In this document: positions 38,986 to 47,784 of the stretch, one piece after another
How positions within the stretch are numbered: position 1 is the first letter of the stretch
Layout: the number at the start of each line of letters is the position of its first letter
Source of the DNA: Nostoc sphaeroides
GTDB taxonomy: Bacteria; Cyanobacteriota; Cyanobacteriia; Cyanobacteriales; Nostocaceae
Reading direction: 5' to 3'
Assembly: GCF_003443655.1 (NCBI RefSeq)
Contig: NZ_CP031941.1
Span: forward strand, 3,656,501-3,720,500
Length of the DNA: 64,000 nucleotides
Program-made: the position numbers and the translations under genes
Notes under the pieces: generated by a model
The model's input: only the letters and a program-made list of their open reading frames with translations
What the model was told of the DNA's origin: nothing
The model's database searches: none

Positions 38986-39600
38986 ATGCGAGTTTTTAAT
39001 TCTTCCCCACCCTCAGAGGCTCAGACGCGCACCCGGATTTTACAGGCAGCACAACGGTTGTTCGCCGCTCAGGGATTTGACGGCACTACCACCCGCGATT
39101 TAGCACAGGCGGCAAGTGTAGCTGAAGGCACTCTATTTCGTCATTTTCCCAATAAAAAGGCAATTTTAGTAGAAGTAGCGACGAGTGGATGGGTGGAGAT
39201 TCTGACAGATTTGCTAACAGAATTAAGTGAAATGGGCAGCTATAAAGCCGTAGCTCAGGTGATGCGTCGCCGGATGTGGAATTTCCAAAAAAATGCCGAT
39301 TTAATGCGCGTTTGTTTTATGGAAGTGCAGTTTCACCCCGATTTGCGCGATCGCATTCAATTAGAAGTCATTACCAAAATGAGCGATGTAGGCGAAGCAT
39401 TCTTTCAAACAGCGATGGATAAAGGCATTTATCGCCAAATGGACGCCAAGCTAGTTGCTAAAGTTTTTTTAGGAATGTTTGCGATCGCCGGTTTTTCCAA
39501 CAATACCATCATGGAACCTGACGCCTCCCCCCAACAAATGCAGGAAATGGCAGAAGGACTCGCTGATATCTTCCTTAATGGTGTTTTATCCAAGGAGTGA
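38986..39600 (+). CDS. TetR/AcrR family transcriptional regulator
   Basis: The 204-residue protein starts with a TetR DNA-binding domain (about residues 10-58): TRTRILQAAQRLFAAQGFDG, TTTRDLAQAASVAEGTLFRH, FPNKKAIL. The remaining 140 residues are an all-helical ligand-binding and dimerisation region of unknown specificity. It is transcribed divergently from the M16 peptidase pair, with about 150 bp between starts, so it may regulate them and itself. No operator palindrome is obvious in the gap. Confidence 0.92.
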   Translation: MRVFNSSPPSEAQTRTRILQAAQRLFAAQGFDGTTTRDLAQAASVAEGTLFRHFPNKKAILVEVATSGWVEILTDLLTELSEMGSYKAVAQVMRRRMWNFQKNADLMRVCFMEVQFHPDLRDRIQLEVITKMSDVGEAFFQTAMDKGIYRQMDAKLVAKVFLGMFAIAGFSNNTIMEPDASPQQMQEMAEGLADIFLNGVLSKE

Positions 39601-39707
39601 GGAGTTATAAGTTAGGAGTTATGAATTATGAATTATGAATTATGAATTATCCTAACTCCTAATTCCAAACTCCAAACTCCTCACTCCAAACTCCTAACTC
39701 CTAACTC
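39601..39707. repeat. Heptamer STRR (TATGAAT and CTCCTAA units) between convergent genes
   Basis: A GAATTAT run (about four units, 39621-39648) is followed by CTCCTAA/CTCCAAA units to 39712. As at 15211-15293, an upstream TTAGGAGT stretch is complementary to the CTCCTAA run, so the pair can form a hairpin between two gene ends. Confidence 0.8.
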
Positions 39708-40148
39708 CTAACTAATCATTGCTTTCGCTTGCTGACTCCACTGTTGTACTAATTCAATCGCTGGACACAAATCTCGTCGCTGCATTGTTGCTACCTGCAA
39801 GCGCATAATTTGTTGGTGCAATCTGTGAGTGGGAGTCTGAGCCAACTGCGCTACAGAAGCAATACCTGCATGGAGCAATAAACCACAATATTGTATGCCT
39901 ACACTGGGAATCCGCGCCAAGTCAGCTAAAGCCATCCATTTATTTACATACTGAAGATGAATCTGTAATTTATTTGCTAACGCTACTCTTTTCTCTAGAG
40001 TTTTCCCTTGTTTGATTAGCGCTACTGTGCTAGGAATTCCACAATTGTGCAGTTGAGATTGTTCCTCGTGGCTTAGTCCAGGTAATTGCTCAATTGGCCA
40101 GTCACTAGATTGGATACGACTTTGATTATTTGTATTTTTAGCAGACAT
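39708..40148 (-). CDS. DUF4332 domain protein
   Basis: The 146-residue protein matches the DUF4332 family, built from helix-hairpin-helix-like units: EQLPGLSHEEQSQLHNCGIP and LARIPSVGIQYCGLLLHAGI followed by ASVAQLAQ. Helix-hairpin-helix motifs usually contact nucleic acids, but the role of DUF4332 proteins is unknown to me. The protein is soluble. Its ATG at 40148 faces the 21-bp repeat array, which therefore sits in its upstream region. Confidence 0.8.
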   Translation of the reverse strand: MSAKNTNNQSRIQSSDWPIEQLPGLSHEEQSQLHNCGIPSTVALIKQGKTLEKRVALANKLQIHLQYVNKWMALADLARIPSVGIQYCGLLLHAGIASVAQLAQTPTHRLHQQIMRLQVATMQRRDLCPAIELVQQWSQQAKAMIS

Positions 40149-40647
40149 TTTTGAAATTAAATAAAATATAGGCTTGTTTAGATATTGTGAGAGTCAGTTC
40201 TTTGCAAAAGTACGCTATTGCAGTTTATTTGTATTGTTATGCTATTTTAACGAAACCTCTTGCAATGCGATTGTATCGCCTAACAATGCCATTGCATCGG
40301 CTAACAATGCCATTGCATCGACTAACAATGCCATTGCATCGACTAACAATGCCATTGCATTGACTAACAATGCCATTGCATCGACTAACAATGCCATTGC
40401 ATTGACTAACAATGCCATTGCATTGACTAACAATGCCATTGTATCGGCTTGCAAAAATTAGGTAAAGTTGACGATCAATACCTTTGCTAAAAATAGAGGT
40501 AGGTCTAACTGTTGCCGAAACAGTATCAGTTCAGCGTGTTACAGCTTACCTGGCTAACAAGACGCGATCGCCTCGCGTAGCCCCTGACGTTAAAATGTCC
40601 GTAAATCTCTCCAATTTTACTCGTCTACGGTGGATTGCAGAAAGCTT
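40149..40647. other. Divergent intergenic region carrying a repeat array
   Basis: Apart from the 21-bp array at 40263-40451, the region contains a HIP1 site near 40564 and no recognisable gene. The frames open across the array on both strands are repeat translations. Confidence 0.6.
40263..40451. repeat. Array of nine 21-bp units with an 11-bp palindrome each
   Basis: Nine contiguous units of the form CAATGCCATTGCATCGACTAA (positions 16-18 vary CGA/TGA/CGG). Each has the odd palindrome CAATG-C-CATTG. Both strands are open (NAIASTN on plus, NAMALLVD on minus). The first and last units are the most diverged, as expected when internal units spread by unequal exchange. Confidence 0.8.
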
Positions 40648-41112
40648 ATGACCCCCATTCCGAAAAGCGCAGCCCAGTTATATGAAACAGATTTTGTCGC
40701 ATGGACAGAGAAAACTGTGCAACTCATTCGTGCTGGACAATTTGGACAAGTAGACTGGGATGCTGTGATTGAGGAGATTGAAAGCTTGGGACGGTCAGAT
40801 CGACGGGAGTTGAAAAGCCGCTTAGAAGTATTATTACAGCATTTGCTCAAATGGCAACATCAGTCTAGTTTGCAAAGTGGCTCTTGGCAAAATACCATTG
40901 ATGAGCAACGCAACCGAATTGTAGATTTGCTGCAAGAGAGTCCCAGCCTCAAGTCTTATCCAGAAGAAGTTTTAGCGCAATGCTACAATCGGGGATTGAA
41001 AGCTGCTAGTAATGAAACTGAACTACCAATAGATACATTTCCAGTGGAGTGTCCTTATTCCATTGCCCAAATTCTTGATGGTGAGTTTTTGCCGGATGCC
41101 ATTGATTTGTAA
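40648..41112 (+). CDS. DUF29 family protein
   Basis: From the ATG at 40648 the protein has 154 residues and fits the cyanobacterial DUF29 family. Markers are QLYETDFVAWTEKTVQLIRA, DWDAVIEEIESLGRSDRREL, RLEVLLQHLLKWQHQ and the ending ECPYSIAQILDGEFLPD. It is a helical soluble protein of unknown function. Members are often numerous in Nostoc genomes and sometimes sit near toxin-antitoxin or Uma2 genes; no such partner is adjacent here. It is convergent with the PhzF gene 8 bp downstream. Confidence 0.85.
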   Translation: MTPIPKSAAQLYETDFVAWTEKTVQLIRAGQFGQVDWDAVIEEIESLGRSDRRELKSRLEVLLQHLLKWQHQSSLQSGSWQNTIDEQRNRIVDLLQESPSLKSYPEEVLAQCYNRGLKAASNETELPIDTFPVECPYSIAQILDGEFLPDAIDL

Positions 41113-41120
41113 TATTAGGT

Positions 41121-41921
41121 TTATCGGGTAATTAACTCGCCTCGCATAACAGTTACGGCTTGTCCCTTAAGAAAGACGCGATCGCCTCCGTCATAATCCA
41201 CCTTCACCACCCCACCGCGACTGGATGCCTGATAAGCTAAAAATTGATTTTTGTGCAAGCGATCGCGCCAGAAGGGAGCAAGGCAACAATGAGCCGCCCC
41301 AGTTACAGGGTCTTCGTCAATCCCTAAACCCGGTGCAAAGAAGCGAGAGACGAAATCATATTCAGAATCAGGGTTAGTGAGGCTGGTGACAATAATCTCA
41401 GAAATAGGCAACGTTTTCAGCATTTGGAAATTTGGCTGTATTTGCCGTACCAAATCTTCAGATTCCAATTCTACTAAATAGCCCAAGGAATTCAATAAAA
41501 CAGATTTGTATGGGACACCCAAAGCAGCCTTAAGTTCTTGTGGGGCAACTGTTTCTTGTGAGTGATTCACAGGAAAATCTAACTCAATCCACTCACCTTG
41601 CAACTCAGCAATTAGCACTCCGCTTTTGGTATAAAAACGCGCAACTTCATCAGGTGATAAATGCCCCTCTGACCACAGTACATGGGCACTAGCTAAAGTT
41701 GCATGACCACAAAGCGGTACTTCCACCTTGGGCGTAAACCAACGCAAATTGAAGCCATCATCCTGTCTAACTAAAAAAGCCGTCTCAGATAAATTCATCT
41801 CCTGCGCCACATTCTGCATCCAACGTTCGTCTTGGGGAGTAGGCAGAACACAGACAGCAGCAGGATTACCTGCAAAAGGTGTATTGGTAAAAGCGTCAAC
41901 CTGAGTAATGGTTTGTCCCAT
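41121..41921 (-). CDS. PhzF family epimerase/isomerase
   Basis: From the ATG at 41921 the protein has 266 residues. It starts ITQVDAFTNTPFAGNPAAVC and contains EMNLSETAFLV with the catalytic Glu, PLCGHATLASAHVL, and DPVTGAAHCCLAPFW. This is the two-fold symmetric diaminopimelate-epimerase-like fold of PhzF. Most members outside phenazine clusters have unknown substrates and no phenazine genes are nearby. AAGGTGA precedes the chosen ATG at good spacing; a GTG three codons upstream is less likely. Soluble, monocistronic. Confidence 0.9.
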   Translation of the reverse strand: MGQTITQVDAFTNTPFAGNPAAVCVLPTPQDERWMQNVAQEMNLSETAFLVRQDDGFNLRWFTPKVEVPLCGHATLASAHVLWSEGHLSPDEVARFYTKSGVLIAELQGEWIELDFPVNHSQETVAPQELKAALGVPYKSVLLNSLGYLVELESEDLVRQIQPNFQMLKTLPISEIIVTSLTNPDSEYDFVSRFFAPGLGIDEDPVTGAAHCCLAPFWRDRLHKNQFLAYQASSRGGVVKVDYDGGDRVFLKGQAVTVMRGELITR

Positions 41922-42391
41922 TAGAGTCACCTTGAATTAGACAGAATTATATTTATAACAATTCTTTTTCGGAGATGTCTAAGAAATATCGCACTGCGTT
42001 TCTATCCCGCCTCGGAATGAATTCCGAGTCTAATAGCTCAAGTCCACTTAAGTGGACTGAAGGATCAATTTAGTCCACTTAAGTGGACTTGAGCTATGAG
42101 CCGCTGAACTTTAGTTCTGGGCGGGATGTCGGAGAGCATGACAATTTAACTCTGACAAAAATAGAGTTGAAACGTATGTGGACAGCACTTGTGTGTACAC
42201 CGTAGCTAATTTATCGGGGAGGATCGAAAATCTAGGTGGTAGATCGAAAAACTTTCACTCTTCTTATAAGACTGGGCTTTCACATTAAGTTGACACCAAT
42301 GACAGCCGTGCTACCAAAGCTTACATCCAAACGAGAACCGCTATATACAGTACCTGATAAATTAGGAATACAATCTCCAAAACTGAAGTCA
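41922..42391. other. Gene-free region upstream of the small lipoprotein gene
   Basis: It holds the nested-palindrome repeat at 42006-42130 (listed). The frame open from 42236 to the lipoprotein start shows no domain and was not used. Confidence 0.5.
42006..42130. repeat. Nested-palindrome repeat (CCCGCC family), complete copy
   Basis: CCCGCC, then CTCGGAAT-GA-ATTCCGAG (42011-42028), linker TAATAGCTCA, AGTCCACTTAAGTGGACT (42041-42058), then the mirror order with AGTCCACTTAAGTGGACT (42072-42089), TGAGCTATGAGC, a GAACT-TT-AGTTC core and GGCGGGATGTC. Linkers match the 23282 copy; the outer palindromes do not. Confidence 0.8.
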
Positions 42392-42628
42392 ATGTCAAAG
42401 CAAAACGAAAAGATGACGATAAAAATCTTCAGAAGCATCTTTGCTGCTGTAAACTTAGCGCTAATTTCTGGAGTATTAGTTAGTTGTGTTGAAGTACCGC
42501 AGCCATCGGCTCCAACTGAGCAACAAAAACCAGCCGTACAACCTAACCAGAACGACGAAGATGACGACGACAAAGATGGCGATCGCAAGGATGATAAAGA
42601 TGATGACGATAAAGACGATAACGACTAA
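42392..42628 (+). CDS. Small predicted lipoprotein with Asp/Lys-rich tail
   Basis: From the ATG at 42392 the protein has 78 residues. A basic start (MSKQNEKMTIKIFRS) is followed by a hydrophobic helix and a lipobox LVSC (Cys near residue 34). The mature part is short, Pro/Gln-rich, and ends in a highly acidic tail of Asp runs broken by Lys, Arg and Gly. It would be a small lipid-anchored, probably cation-binding, periplasmic protein. No family is recognised. The stop lies 46 bp before the aminopeptidase gene on the same strand. A longer frame starting at 42236 is open but unlikely. Confidence 0.6.
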   Translation: MSKQNEKMTIKIFRSIFAAVNLALISGVLVSCVEVPQPSAPTEQQKPAVQPNQNDEDDDDKDGDRKDDKDDDDKDDND

Positions 42629-42674
42629 ATAAAGGGAATCTTTAACCTTTAACCTTCTTTTTGAGTTTCTATTT

Positions 42675-44057
42675 ATGCTGATCCAACAAACTTCTACTTC
42701 CCTAATCGATACTTTAGGCCACCGTCGGCAACAATTAGCCAACCTGGTTGATTTTCCCGTAATTCTGTGGTCAGGTAGCAACAGTCCGCGCAACTTTCTA
42801 GCAAATCCCTTTCCGTTTCGCGCTAGCAGTCATTTCCTCTATTTTGCCGGACTGCCATTATCAAATGCAGCAATTCGTTTAGAAGACGGCAAATTAGAAC
42901 TATTTATCGACGATCCATCACCCAGCAGCGCCCTTTGGCATGGAGAAATGCCAACGCGCGAGGAAATAGCTCAACAGATTGGGGCGGATGTGGCTCGGCC
43001 AATGGCAGAATTAGAGTCTTGGTTAGAAGATGCCGCCACACTTGCTGTACAAGATGCAGCTACTTGGACGCAACAATCACAGCTATTAAATAGATGGGTT
43101 TTACCACAAAGTCCTCCCCAAGGAATTGACTTGGAGTTAGCTAAAGCGATCGTTTCTCTCCGCCTTACTCATGATGAAGCTGCATTAACCGAGTTGCGAA
43201 AAGCTGCTGCTGTCACTGTTGAAGCACACAAAGCTGGTATGGCAGCAACACCTAAAGCCAAATTGGAAGCAGAAGTTCGCGCAGCGATGGAAGGGGTAAT
43301 TATTGCCCACAATATGACAACCTCCTACAACAGTATTGTCACCGTTCACGGTGAAGTTTTGCATAACGAACAGTATCACCATCCCCTACAACCAGGTGAC
43401 TTATTACTTGCCGATGTTGGCGCTGAAACTGAGACGGGTTGGGCTGGTGATGTAACTCGAACGTGGCCAGTATCTGGTAATTTTTCATCTACCCAGAGAG
43501 ATATTTATAATGTTGTGCTGGCAGCCCATGATGCTTGCATTGCCAGAATACACCCTGGTGTAGAGTATGGGGATATTCATTTGTTAGCTGCTACGGTTAT
43601 AGCTGAAGGTTTAGTAGAGTTAGGCATTTTACAAGGAAACCCTCAAGATTTAGTCGAGATGGATGCCCACGCGCTGTTTTTCCCTCATGGTATCGGTCAT
43701 CTACTGGGTTTAGATGTCCATGATATGGAAGATTTGGGCGATTTAGCTGGGTATGAAGAGGGACGGGAAAGAAGCGATCGCTTTGGCTTAAGCTACCTCC
43801 GTTTAAATCGTCCTTTGCGTCCAGGAATGTTAGTTACAATTGAACCTGGTTTTTATCAAGTACCAGCAATTTTAAATGATGCCAATATTCGCTCAAAATA
43901 TCAGAATGTGGTGAATTGGCAGCGTTTATCTGAATTTGCCGATGTGCGTGGAATCCGCATAGAAGATGATGTTTTAGTTACCGCAGAAGGTAGCGAAGTT
44001 TTAACCGCCGCATTACCGAATGATGCTGATACTATAGAAAATTTAGTAGGTTCCTAA
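42675..44057 (+). CDS. pepP: Xaa-Pro aminopeptidase (M24B)
   Basis: The 460-residue protein has an N-terminal creatinase-like domain (residues about 10-150) and a pita-bread catalytic domain. Its five metal ligands are visible: Asp in LLLADVGAE, Asp in GWAGDVTRTW, His in FPHGIGHLLGLDVHD, Glu in VTIEPGFY and Glu in GIRIEDDVL. It removes an N-terminal residue preceding proline, in the cytosol. Length and motifs fit the aminopeptidase P group. The ATG at 42675 opens with MLIQQTSTSLIDTLGHRRQQ. It is followed 36 bp later by a secreted hypothetical protein. Confidence 0.95.
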   Translation: MLIQQTSTSLIDTLGHRRQQLANLVDFPVILWSGSNSPRNFLANPFPFRASSHFLYFAGLPLSNAAIRLEDGKLELFIDDPSPSSALWHGEMPTREEIAQQIGADVARPMAELESWLEDAATLAVQDAATWTQQSQLLNRWVLPQSPPQGIDLELAKAIVSLRLTHDEAALTELRKAAAVTVEAHKAGMAATPKAKLEAEVRAAMEGVIIAHNMTTSYNSIVTVHGEVLHNEQYHHPLQPGDLLLADVGAETETGWAGDVTRTWPVSGNFSSTQRDIYNVVLAAHDACIARIHPGVEYGDIHLLAATVIAEGLVELGILQGNPQDLVEMDAHALFFPHGIGHLLGLDVHDMEDLGDLAGYEEGRERSDRFGLSYLRLNRPLRPGMLVTIEPGFYQVPAILNDANIRSKYQNVVNWQRLSEFADVRGIRIEDDVLVTAEGSEVLTAALPNDADTIENLVGS

Positions 44058-44093
44058 TCTAATTGATAGCGTAAACACATAGAATGTTATCTT

Positions 44094-44579
44094 ATGATCA
44101 AAAAACCCATAGGATTACTACTCAACGGAGTTATTGTCAGCTTCGGACTATTACCATTATTAGCTCAAGCACAGCAGCCGGTTTCTGCTACCCAAGTTGC
44201 GGCGATGGTGGAGGCGTTGCGACAAGCTGCACCGCAGACAAAAAAACTCAACGATGGATATTACAGCGAATGGCAAGTTAAACCAGAAACCCTCAAAGGC
44301 TGGACAAGAACTTGTCTCAAACGAGAACTGACACCGACGCAGTTTGAAAACAGCCCTGCGATCGCTCGTCAAGTTGTATCCTGTATTACGCGCCGTGAGT
44401 TAACCAATCAACTCCGCGCCACCAATAATAATGAAATTGCATCTGTGCGTGGTGCAGCTTGTTGGTGGATGACTGGTAGTTATACAGGTTGTAACAAAGG
44501 CTTCACTGCTGAGTATGTGCAAAAAGTTGTCCGCTTTTACCAACAACAGCTCTCAAAACCAGCAGCAACTCAATCATAA
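44094..44579 (+). CDS. Secreted conserved hypothetical protein
   Basis: The 161-residue protein has a signal peptide (IGLLLNGVIVSFGLLPLLAQ, cleavage probably after AQA near residue 26). The mature part is helical with four to five Cys residues (RTCLKRE, VVSCITRRE, AACWWMTGSYTGCNKG), which fits disulfide bonds in the periplasm. I do not recognise a named domain, though the sequence has the look of a conserved cyanobacterial family. The short gap after pepP makes co-transcription plausible without implying a shared function. Confidence 0.7.
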   Translation: MIKKPIGLLLNGVIVSFGLLPLLAQAQQPVSATQVAAMVEALRQAAPQTKKLNDGYYSEWQVKPETLKGWTRTCLKRELTPTQFENSPAIARQVVSCITRRELTNQLRATNNNEIASVRGAACWWMTGSYTGCNKGFTAEYVQKVVRFYQQQLSKPAATQS

Positions 44580-45059
44580 AAGGGCGACTCTTACGCGCAT
44601 AGGAGAGAGATTTCCCCCTTCCCTAGTAGGGAAGGGGGTTAGGTCTTTTTACCAAGCCCTTCGGGCAGGGAACAGGGAAGAGGGAACAGGGAACAGCTTT
44701 GAAAACCTGCCCGAATTTTGGGTCTAAAGCCCCTAAATTTATTTATGAAAAAAAATAAAAACATTTTTTAAGGGGACGCGCAGCGCAAGAAAAAATACGT
44801 CCTTGTACAAATCCCCTAATTTTAATTATGGGGATTTCCCTGTTCCCTCTTGCCTGTTCCCTGTTCCCTTTTAATTCGTCCTTGCAGGTCGGTCACATTT
44901 CGGTATGTAGATTGGTCGTCGTTCAATCTAATACCAATTCAATTAATGATTGCAACACATCCTTGGGTAAAGACGCGATGAATCGCGTCTCTACAAATGG
45001 TCTATTTGTCGCATTCTTTTTTCAAATTGGTATAAATTAATTCGCTATTTTGATTGATA
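44580..45059. other. Gene-free region with several repeats
   Basis: At 44612-44637 there is a CCCCCTTCCC-TA-GTAGGGAAGGGGG-type palindrome. GGGAACAG heptamers lie at 44668-44697, with their complement CCCTGTTCCCT at 44839-44873. A MITE-like element at 44931-45033 is listed separately. No coding region is convincing. Confidence 0.6.
44931..45033. mobile_element. 103-bp MITE-like element with ATACCAATT ends
   Basis: ATACCAATTCAAT and the inverted TTCAAATTGGTAT bound the element. The centre holds AGACGCGATGAATCGCGTCT (44971-44990), the same hairpin core as the array behind htpG. No coding capacity. Confidence 0.6.
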
Positions 45060-45689
45060 TTAAATTTGGCTTTTAACCCATTTGCGAAATTCTTTAACTA
45101 ATTCCAAATAATCCTTTTCTCCCACCTGCTCTAAAAAATTAGAAATCTCTGTTAGTGGCAGATTGGGAAATGCTAAACTCCGTTCAACAGATATATATTT
45201 CTGATTTTCTAAAATGTTAATACTAAAATCATTACCATCATATCGCCAGATTTCTGGCACACCCATATCAGCATAGACTTGAAAACGATTTTTGGAACTG
45301 CTGGTAATATCAATTTCTACTACCAAATCTGGCGGCGGATCTTGTTGCAAATTAATTCTTTTTTTCCCCTTAATGAACTTGACATTTTTAATGTAAAAGC
45401 ATTCATCTGGTTCTGCACCACTCAGTTCTGGACGTTTGAAAGTAGTAGAACCAAGGGGCTGAATCCTAACTTCTAGTTCTTCCGCTAGAGTTTCGACAAA
45501 TCGACCCACAATTTTTTTATAACTTTCATGTTCGGGTGAAGGAACCATGATTTCTAACGTACCTCGATTGTAAGTAAGCCGGAGGCGGCGACTAGCACTA
45601 AGTTCAGTTAGCAAGTTTTCATAAGTTTGCCAACTGATACCCGATAAGTGGATGATTTCTGTGGGTTGAAGCAGTGTGTTGCTAGTCAT
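45060..45689 (-). CDS. Uma2 family PD-(D/E)XK endonuclease (DUF820)
   Basis: From the ATG at 45689 the protein has 209 residues, with the same family marks as the copy at 30219-30884: ISWQTYENLLTELSASRRLR, TYNRGTLEIMVPSPEHE, GSTTFK, EPDECFYIKN, and PDLVVEIDITSSS with the predicted catalytic residues. The two proteins are clear paralogues but far from identical. An ATG at 45740 would add 17 residues; neither start has a strong ribosome-binding site. No partner gene is adjacent. Predicted nuclease, role unknown. Confidence 0.87.
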   Translation of the reverse strand: MTSNTLLQPTEIIHLSGISWQTYENLLTELSASRRLRLTYNRGTLEIMVPSPEHESYKKIVGRFVETLAEELEVRIQPLGSTTFKRPELSGAEPDECFYIKNVKFIKGKKRINLQQDPPPDLVVEIDITSSSKNRFQVYADMGVPEIWRYDGNDFSINILENQKYISVERSLAFPNLPLTEISNFLEQVGEKDYLELVKEFRKWVKSQI

Positions 45690-45904
45690 AGCGATATGTA
45701 ATATAGGTTCTCGCTGTACAATAGCCTTTCTTGCCTTCATTGTACTTTAAGCTCAATCTTCTATAAAGGTAGGTATCTGGTTGCTACAGTCGCGGTGAAA
45801 AATACTAAGCTGGTAAATAGCACGTTTAAAATTTAGCGGAAATTCGCGATCGCATTCATCGGCGGTTTAGAATTTCCCATTGGCGAACTACCTGTAATTA
45901 CATT

Positions 45905-47368
45905 ATGTTTGATGCTCTATCTGACCGTTTAGAAGCCGCCTGGAAGAAACTGCGGGGACAGGACAAAATTTCTCAATCCAACATTCAAGATGCATTGCGC
46001 GAAGTGCGCCGCGCCTTGTTGGAAGCAGATGTCAATCTCCAGGTAGTCAAAGATTTTATTAGCGAAGTCGAAGCTAAAGCACAGGGAGCCGAGGTGATTA
46101 CCGGCGTGCGACCTGATCAACAGTTCATCAAAATTGTTCACGATGAACTAGTGCAGGTGATGGGAGAAGAAAATGTTCCCATCGCAGAAGCCAAGGAACA
46201 GCCTACTATTGTGTTAATGGCTGGGTTACAAGGTACTGGTAAAACCACAGCTACCGCTAAGTTAGCCTTACATCTGAGAAAATTAGAGCGTAGCTGTTTG
46301 TTGGTGGCGACAGACGTATATCGCCCAGCAGCGATCGACCAGTTGGTGACGTTGGGTAAGCAAATTGACGTACCAGTATTTGAACTAGGAAGCGACGCAG
46401 ATCCCGTAGAAATTGCAAGGCAAGGTGTAGAACGCGCTAGAGCAGAAGGTGTAAACACAGTAATTATTGATACTGCTGGACGCCTGCAAATTGACGAAGA
46501 CATGATGGCGGAATTAGCCCGTATCAAAGCAACTGTCCAACCCCATGAAACTCTGTTGGTGGTGGACGCGATGACTGGTCAAGAGGCAGCAAATCTTACC
46601 CGCACCTTCCATGAGCAGATCGGAATTACTGGGGCGATTCTCACCAAAATGGATGGTGATAGCCGTGGTGGTGCAGCGCTGTCAGTGCGAAAGATTTCGG
46701 GAGCGCCGATTAAATTTGTGGGCGTGGGCGAGAAAGTAGAGGCACTACAACCGTTTTATCCCGATCGCATGGCATCCCGAATTTTGGGAATGGGCGATGT
46801 GCTAACCCTGGTAGAAAAAGCCCAGGAAGAGTTTGACTTAGCAGATGCTGAGAAAATGCAGGAGAAAATTTTGTCAGCGAAGTTTGACTTTACTGACTTT
46901 CTCAAGCAGTTGCGGATGCTAAAGAATATGGGATCTCTGGGAGGCTTAATCAAGATGATTCCAGGGATGAACAAGCTCTCAGACGATCAGCTTAAGCAGG
47001 GAGAAACCCAGCTGAAACGCTGTGAGGCGATGATTAACTCAATGACTCGCCAAGAACGCCACGACCCCGATTTATTAGCCAGTTCTCCCAGTCGGCGGCG
47101 GCGGATTGCTTCTGGCTCCGGCTATAGAGAGTCAGATGTGACTAAACTGGTGGGTGATTTCCAAAAAATGCGATCGCTCATGCAGCAAATGGGTCAAGGT
47201 GGCTTCCCTGGAATGCCGGGAATGTTCGGCGGTGGCGGTATGGGCAACGCCTTCGCAGGCGCAGGCAATCGTCCCCCTGCCCCAGGATGGCGAGGTTATG
47301 ATGGTGCCCCAGCCACGAAAAAGAAAAAACCCAAAGATAAAAAGAAAAAAGGCTTTGGCAATCTTTAG
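45905..47368 (+). CDS. ffh: Signal recognition particle protein Ffh (SRP54)
   Basis: The 487-residue protein has the N domain (MFDALSDRLEAAWKKLRGQD), the G domain with GLQGTGKTTATAKLA, DTAGRLQ, TKMDGD and the GVGEK closing motif, and a Met-rich M domain with SGSGYRESDV that binds 4.5S RNA and signal sequences. The C-terminus carries a Gly/Met-rich stretch and a Lys-rich tail (KKKKPKDKKKK), an extension common in cyanobacteria. It targets membrane and exported proteins co-translationally. It is followed by rpsP and the KH-domain gene, a widely conserved order, with an STRR in the 140-bp gap. Confidence 0.97.
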   Translation: MFDALSDRLEAAWKKLRGQDKISQSNIQDALREVRRALLEADVNLQVVKDFISEVEAKAQGAEVITGVRPDQQFIKIVHDELVQVMGEENVPIAEAKEQPTIVLMAGLQGTGKTTATAKLALHLRKLERSCLLVATDVYRPAAIDQLVTLGKQIDVPVFELGSDADPVEIARQGVERARAEGVNTVIIDTAGRLQIDEDMMAELARIKATVQPHETLLVVDAMTGQEAANLTRTFHEQIGITGAILTKMDGDSRGGAALSVRKISGAPIKFVGVGEKVEALQPFYPDRMASRILGMGDVLTLVEKAQEEFDLADAEKMQEKILSAKFDFTDFLKQLRMLKNMGSLGGLIKMIPGMNKLSDDQLKQGETQLKRCEAMINSMTRQERHDPDLLASSPSRRRRIASGSGYRESDVTKLVGDFQKMRSLMQQMGQGGFPGMPGMFGGGGMGNAFAGAGNRPPAPGWRGYDGAPATKKKKPKDKKKKGFGNL

Positions 47369-47399
47369 TTATTGGGCATGGGGCATTGATAATTTGCTA

Positions 47400-47437
47400 A
47401 TGACAAATGACCAATGACAAATGACTAATGACTAATA
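47400..47437. repeat. ATGACAA/ATGACTA heptamer repeat between ffh and rpsP
   Basis: About five 7-bp units. Just downstream at 47457-47470 is the inverted repeat TGCTAA-AA-TTAGCA, which overlaps a possible rpsP promoter region. Confidence 0.7.
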
Positions 47438-47511
47438 GCACCAAATGCTAGACGAGTGCTAAAATTAGCATTTCGACATACTTACCAATTAGGAGAATAG
47501 ATTCTTCAACC

Positions 47512-47784
47512 ATGATCAAACTGCGCTTGAAGCGATTCGGTAAAAAGCGGGAAGCAAGTTACCGCATTATCGCCATTAACAACCTTGCTCGCCGCGATGG
47601 CCGTCCCCTAGAAGAGTTGGGATTCTACAACCCCAGAACCGATGAAGTGCGACTAGACGTTCCCGGCATCGTCAAACGACTACAACAAGGCGCTCAACCC
47701 ACTGACACCGTCCGTCGCATTTTAGTAAAAGCCAATGTTTTTGAACAGGTCAGTGCCACAGCCACAACCACAGCCGCATCATAA
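47512..47784 (+). CDS. rpsP: 30S ribosomal protein S16
   Basis: The 90-residue protein starts [20 protein letters not shown] and contains [15 protein letters not shown] and the ending region [13 protein letters not shown], all typical of S16. The last residues (TATTTAAS) are low-complexity. AGGAG lies before the ATG. It overlaps the downstream KH-domain gene in a different frame, so the two are almost certainly co-transcribed and probably translationally coupled. Confidence 0.97.
   Translation: MIKLRLKRFGKKREASYRIIAINNLARRDGRPLEELGFYNPRTDEVRLDVPGIVKRLQQGAQPTDTVRRILVKANVFEQVSATATTTAAS

Noticed and set aside
40263..40451. CRISPR array
   Set aside because: Units are contiguous 21-mers without unique spacers and there are no cas genes in the window. 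The same holds for 9904-10130 and 29486-29630.
40174..40461. Frames with NAIASTN or NAMALLVD repeats on the two strands
   Set aside because: Translations of the 21-bp array; no ribosome-binding site or unique domain on either side.
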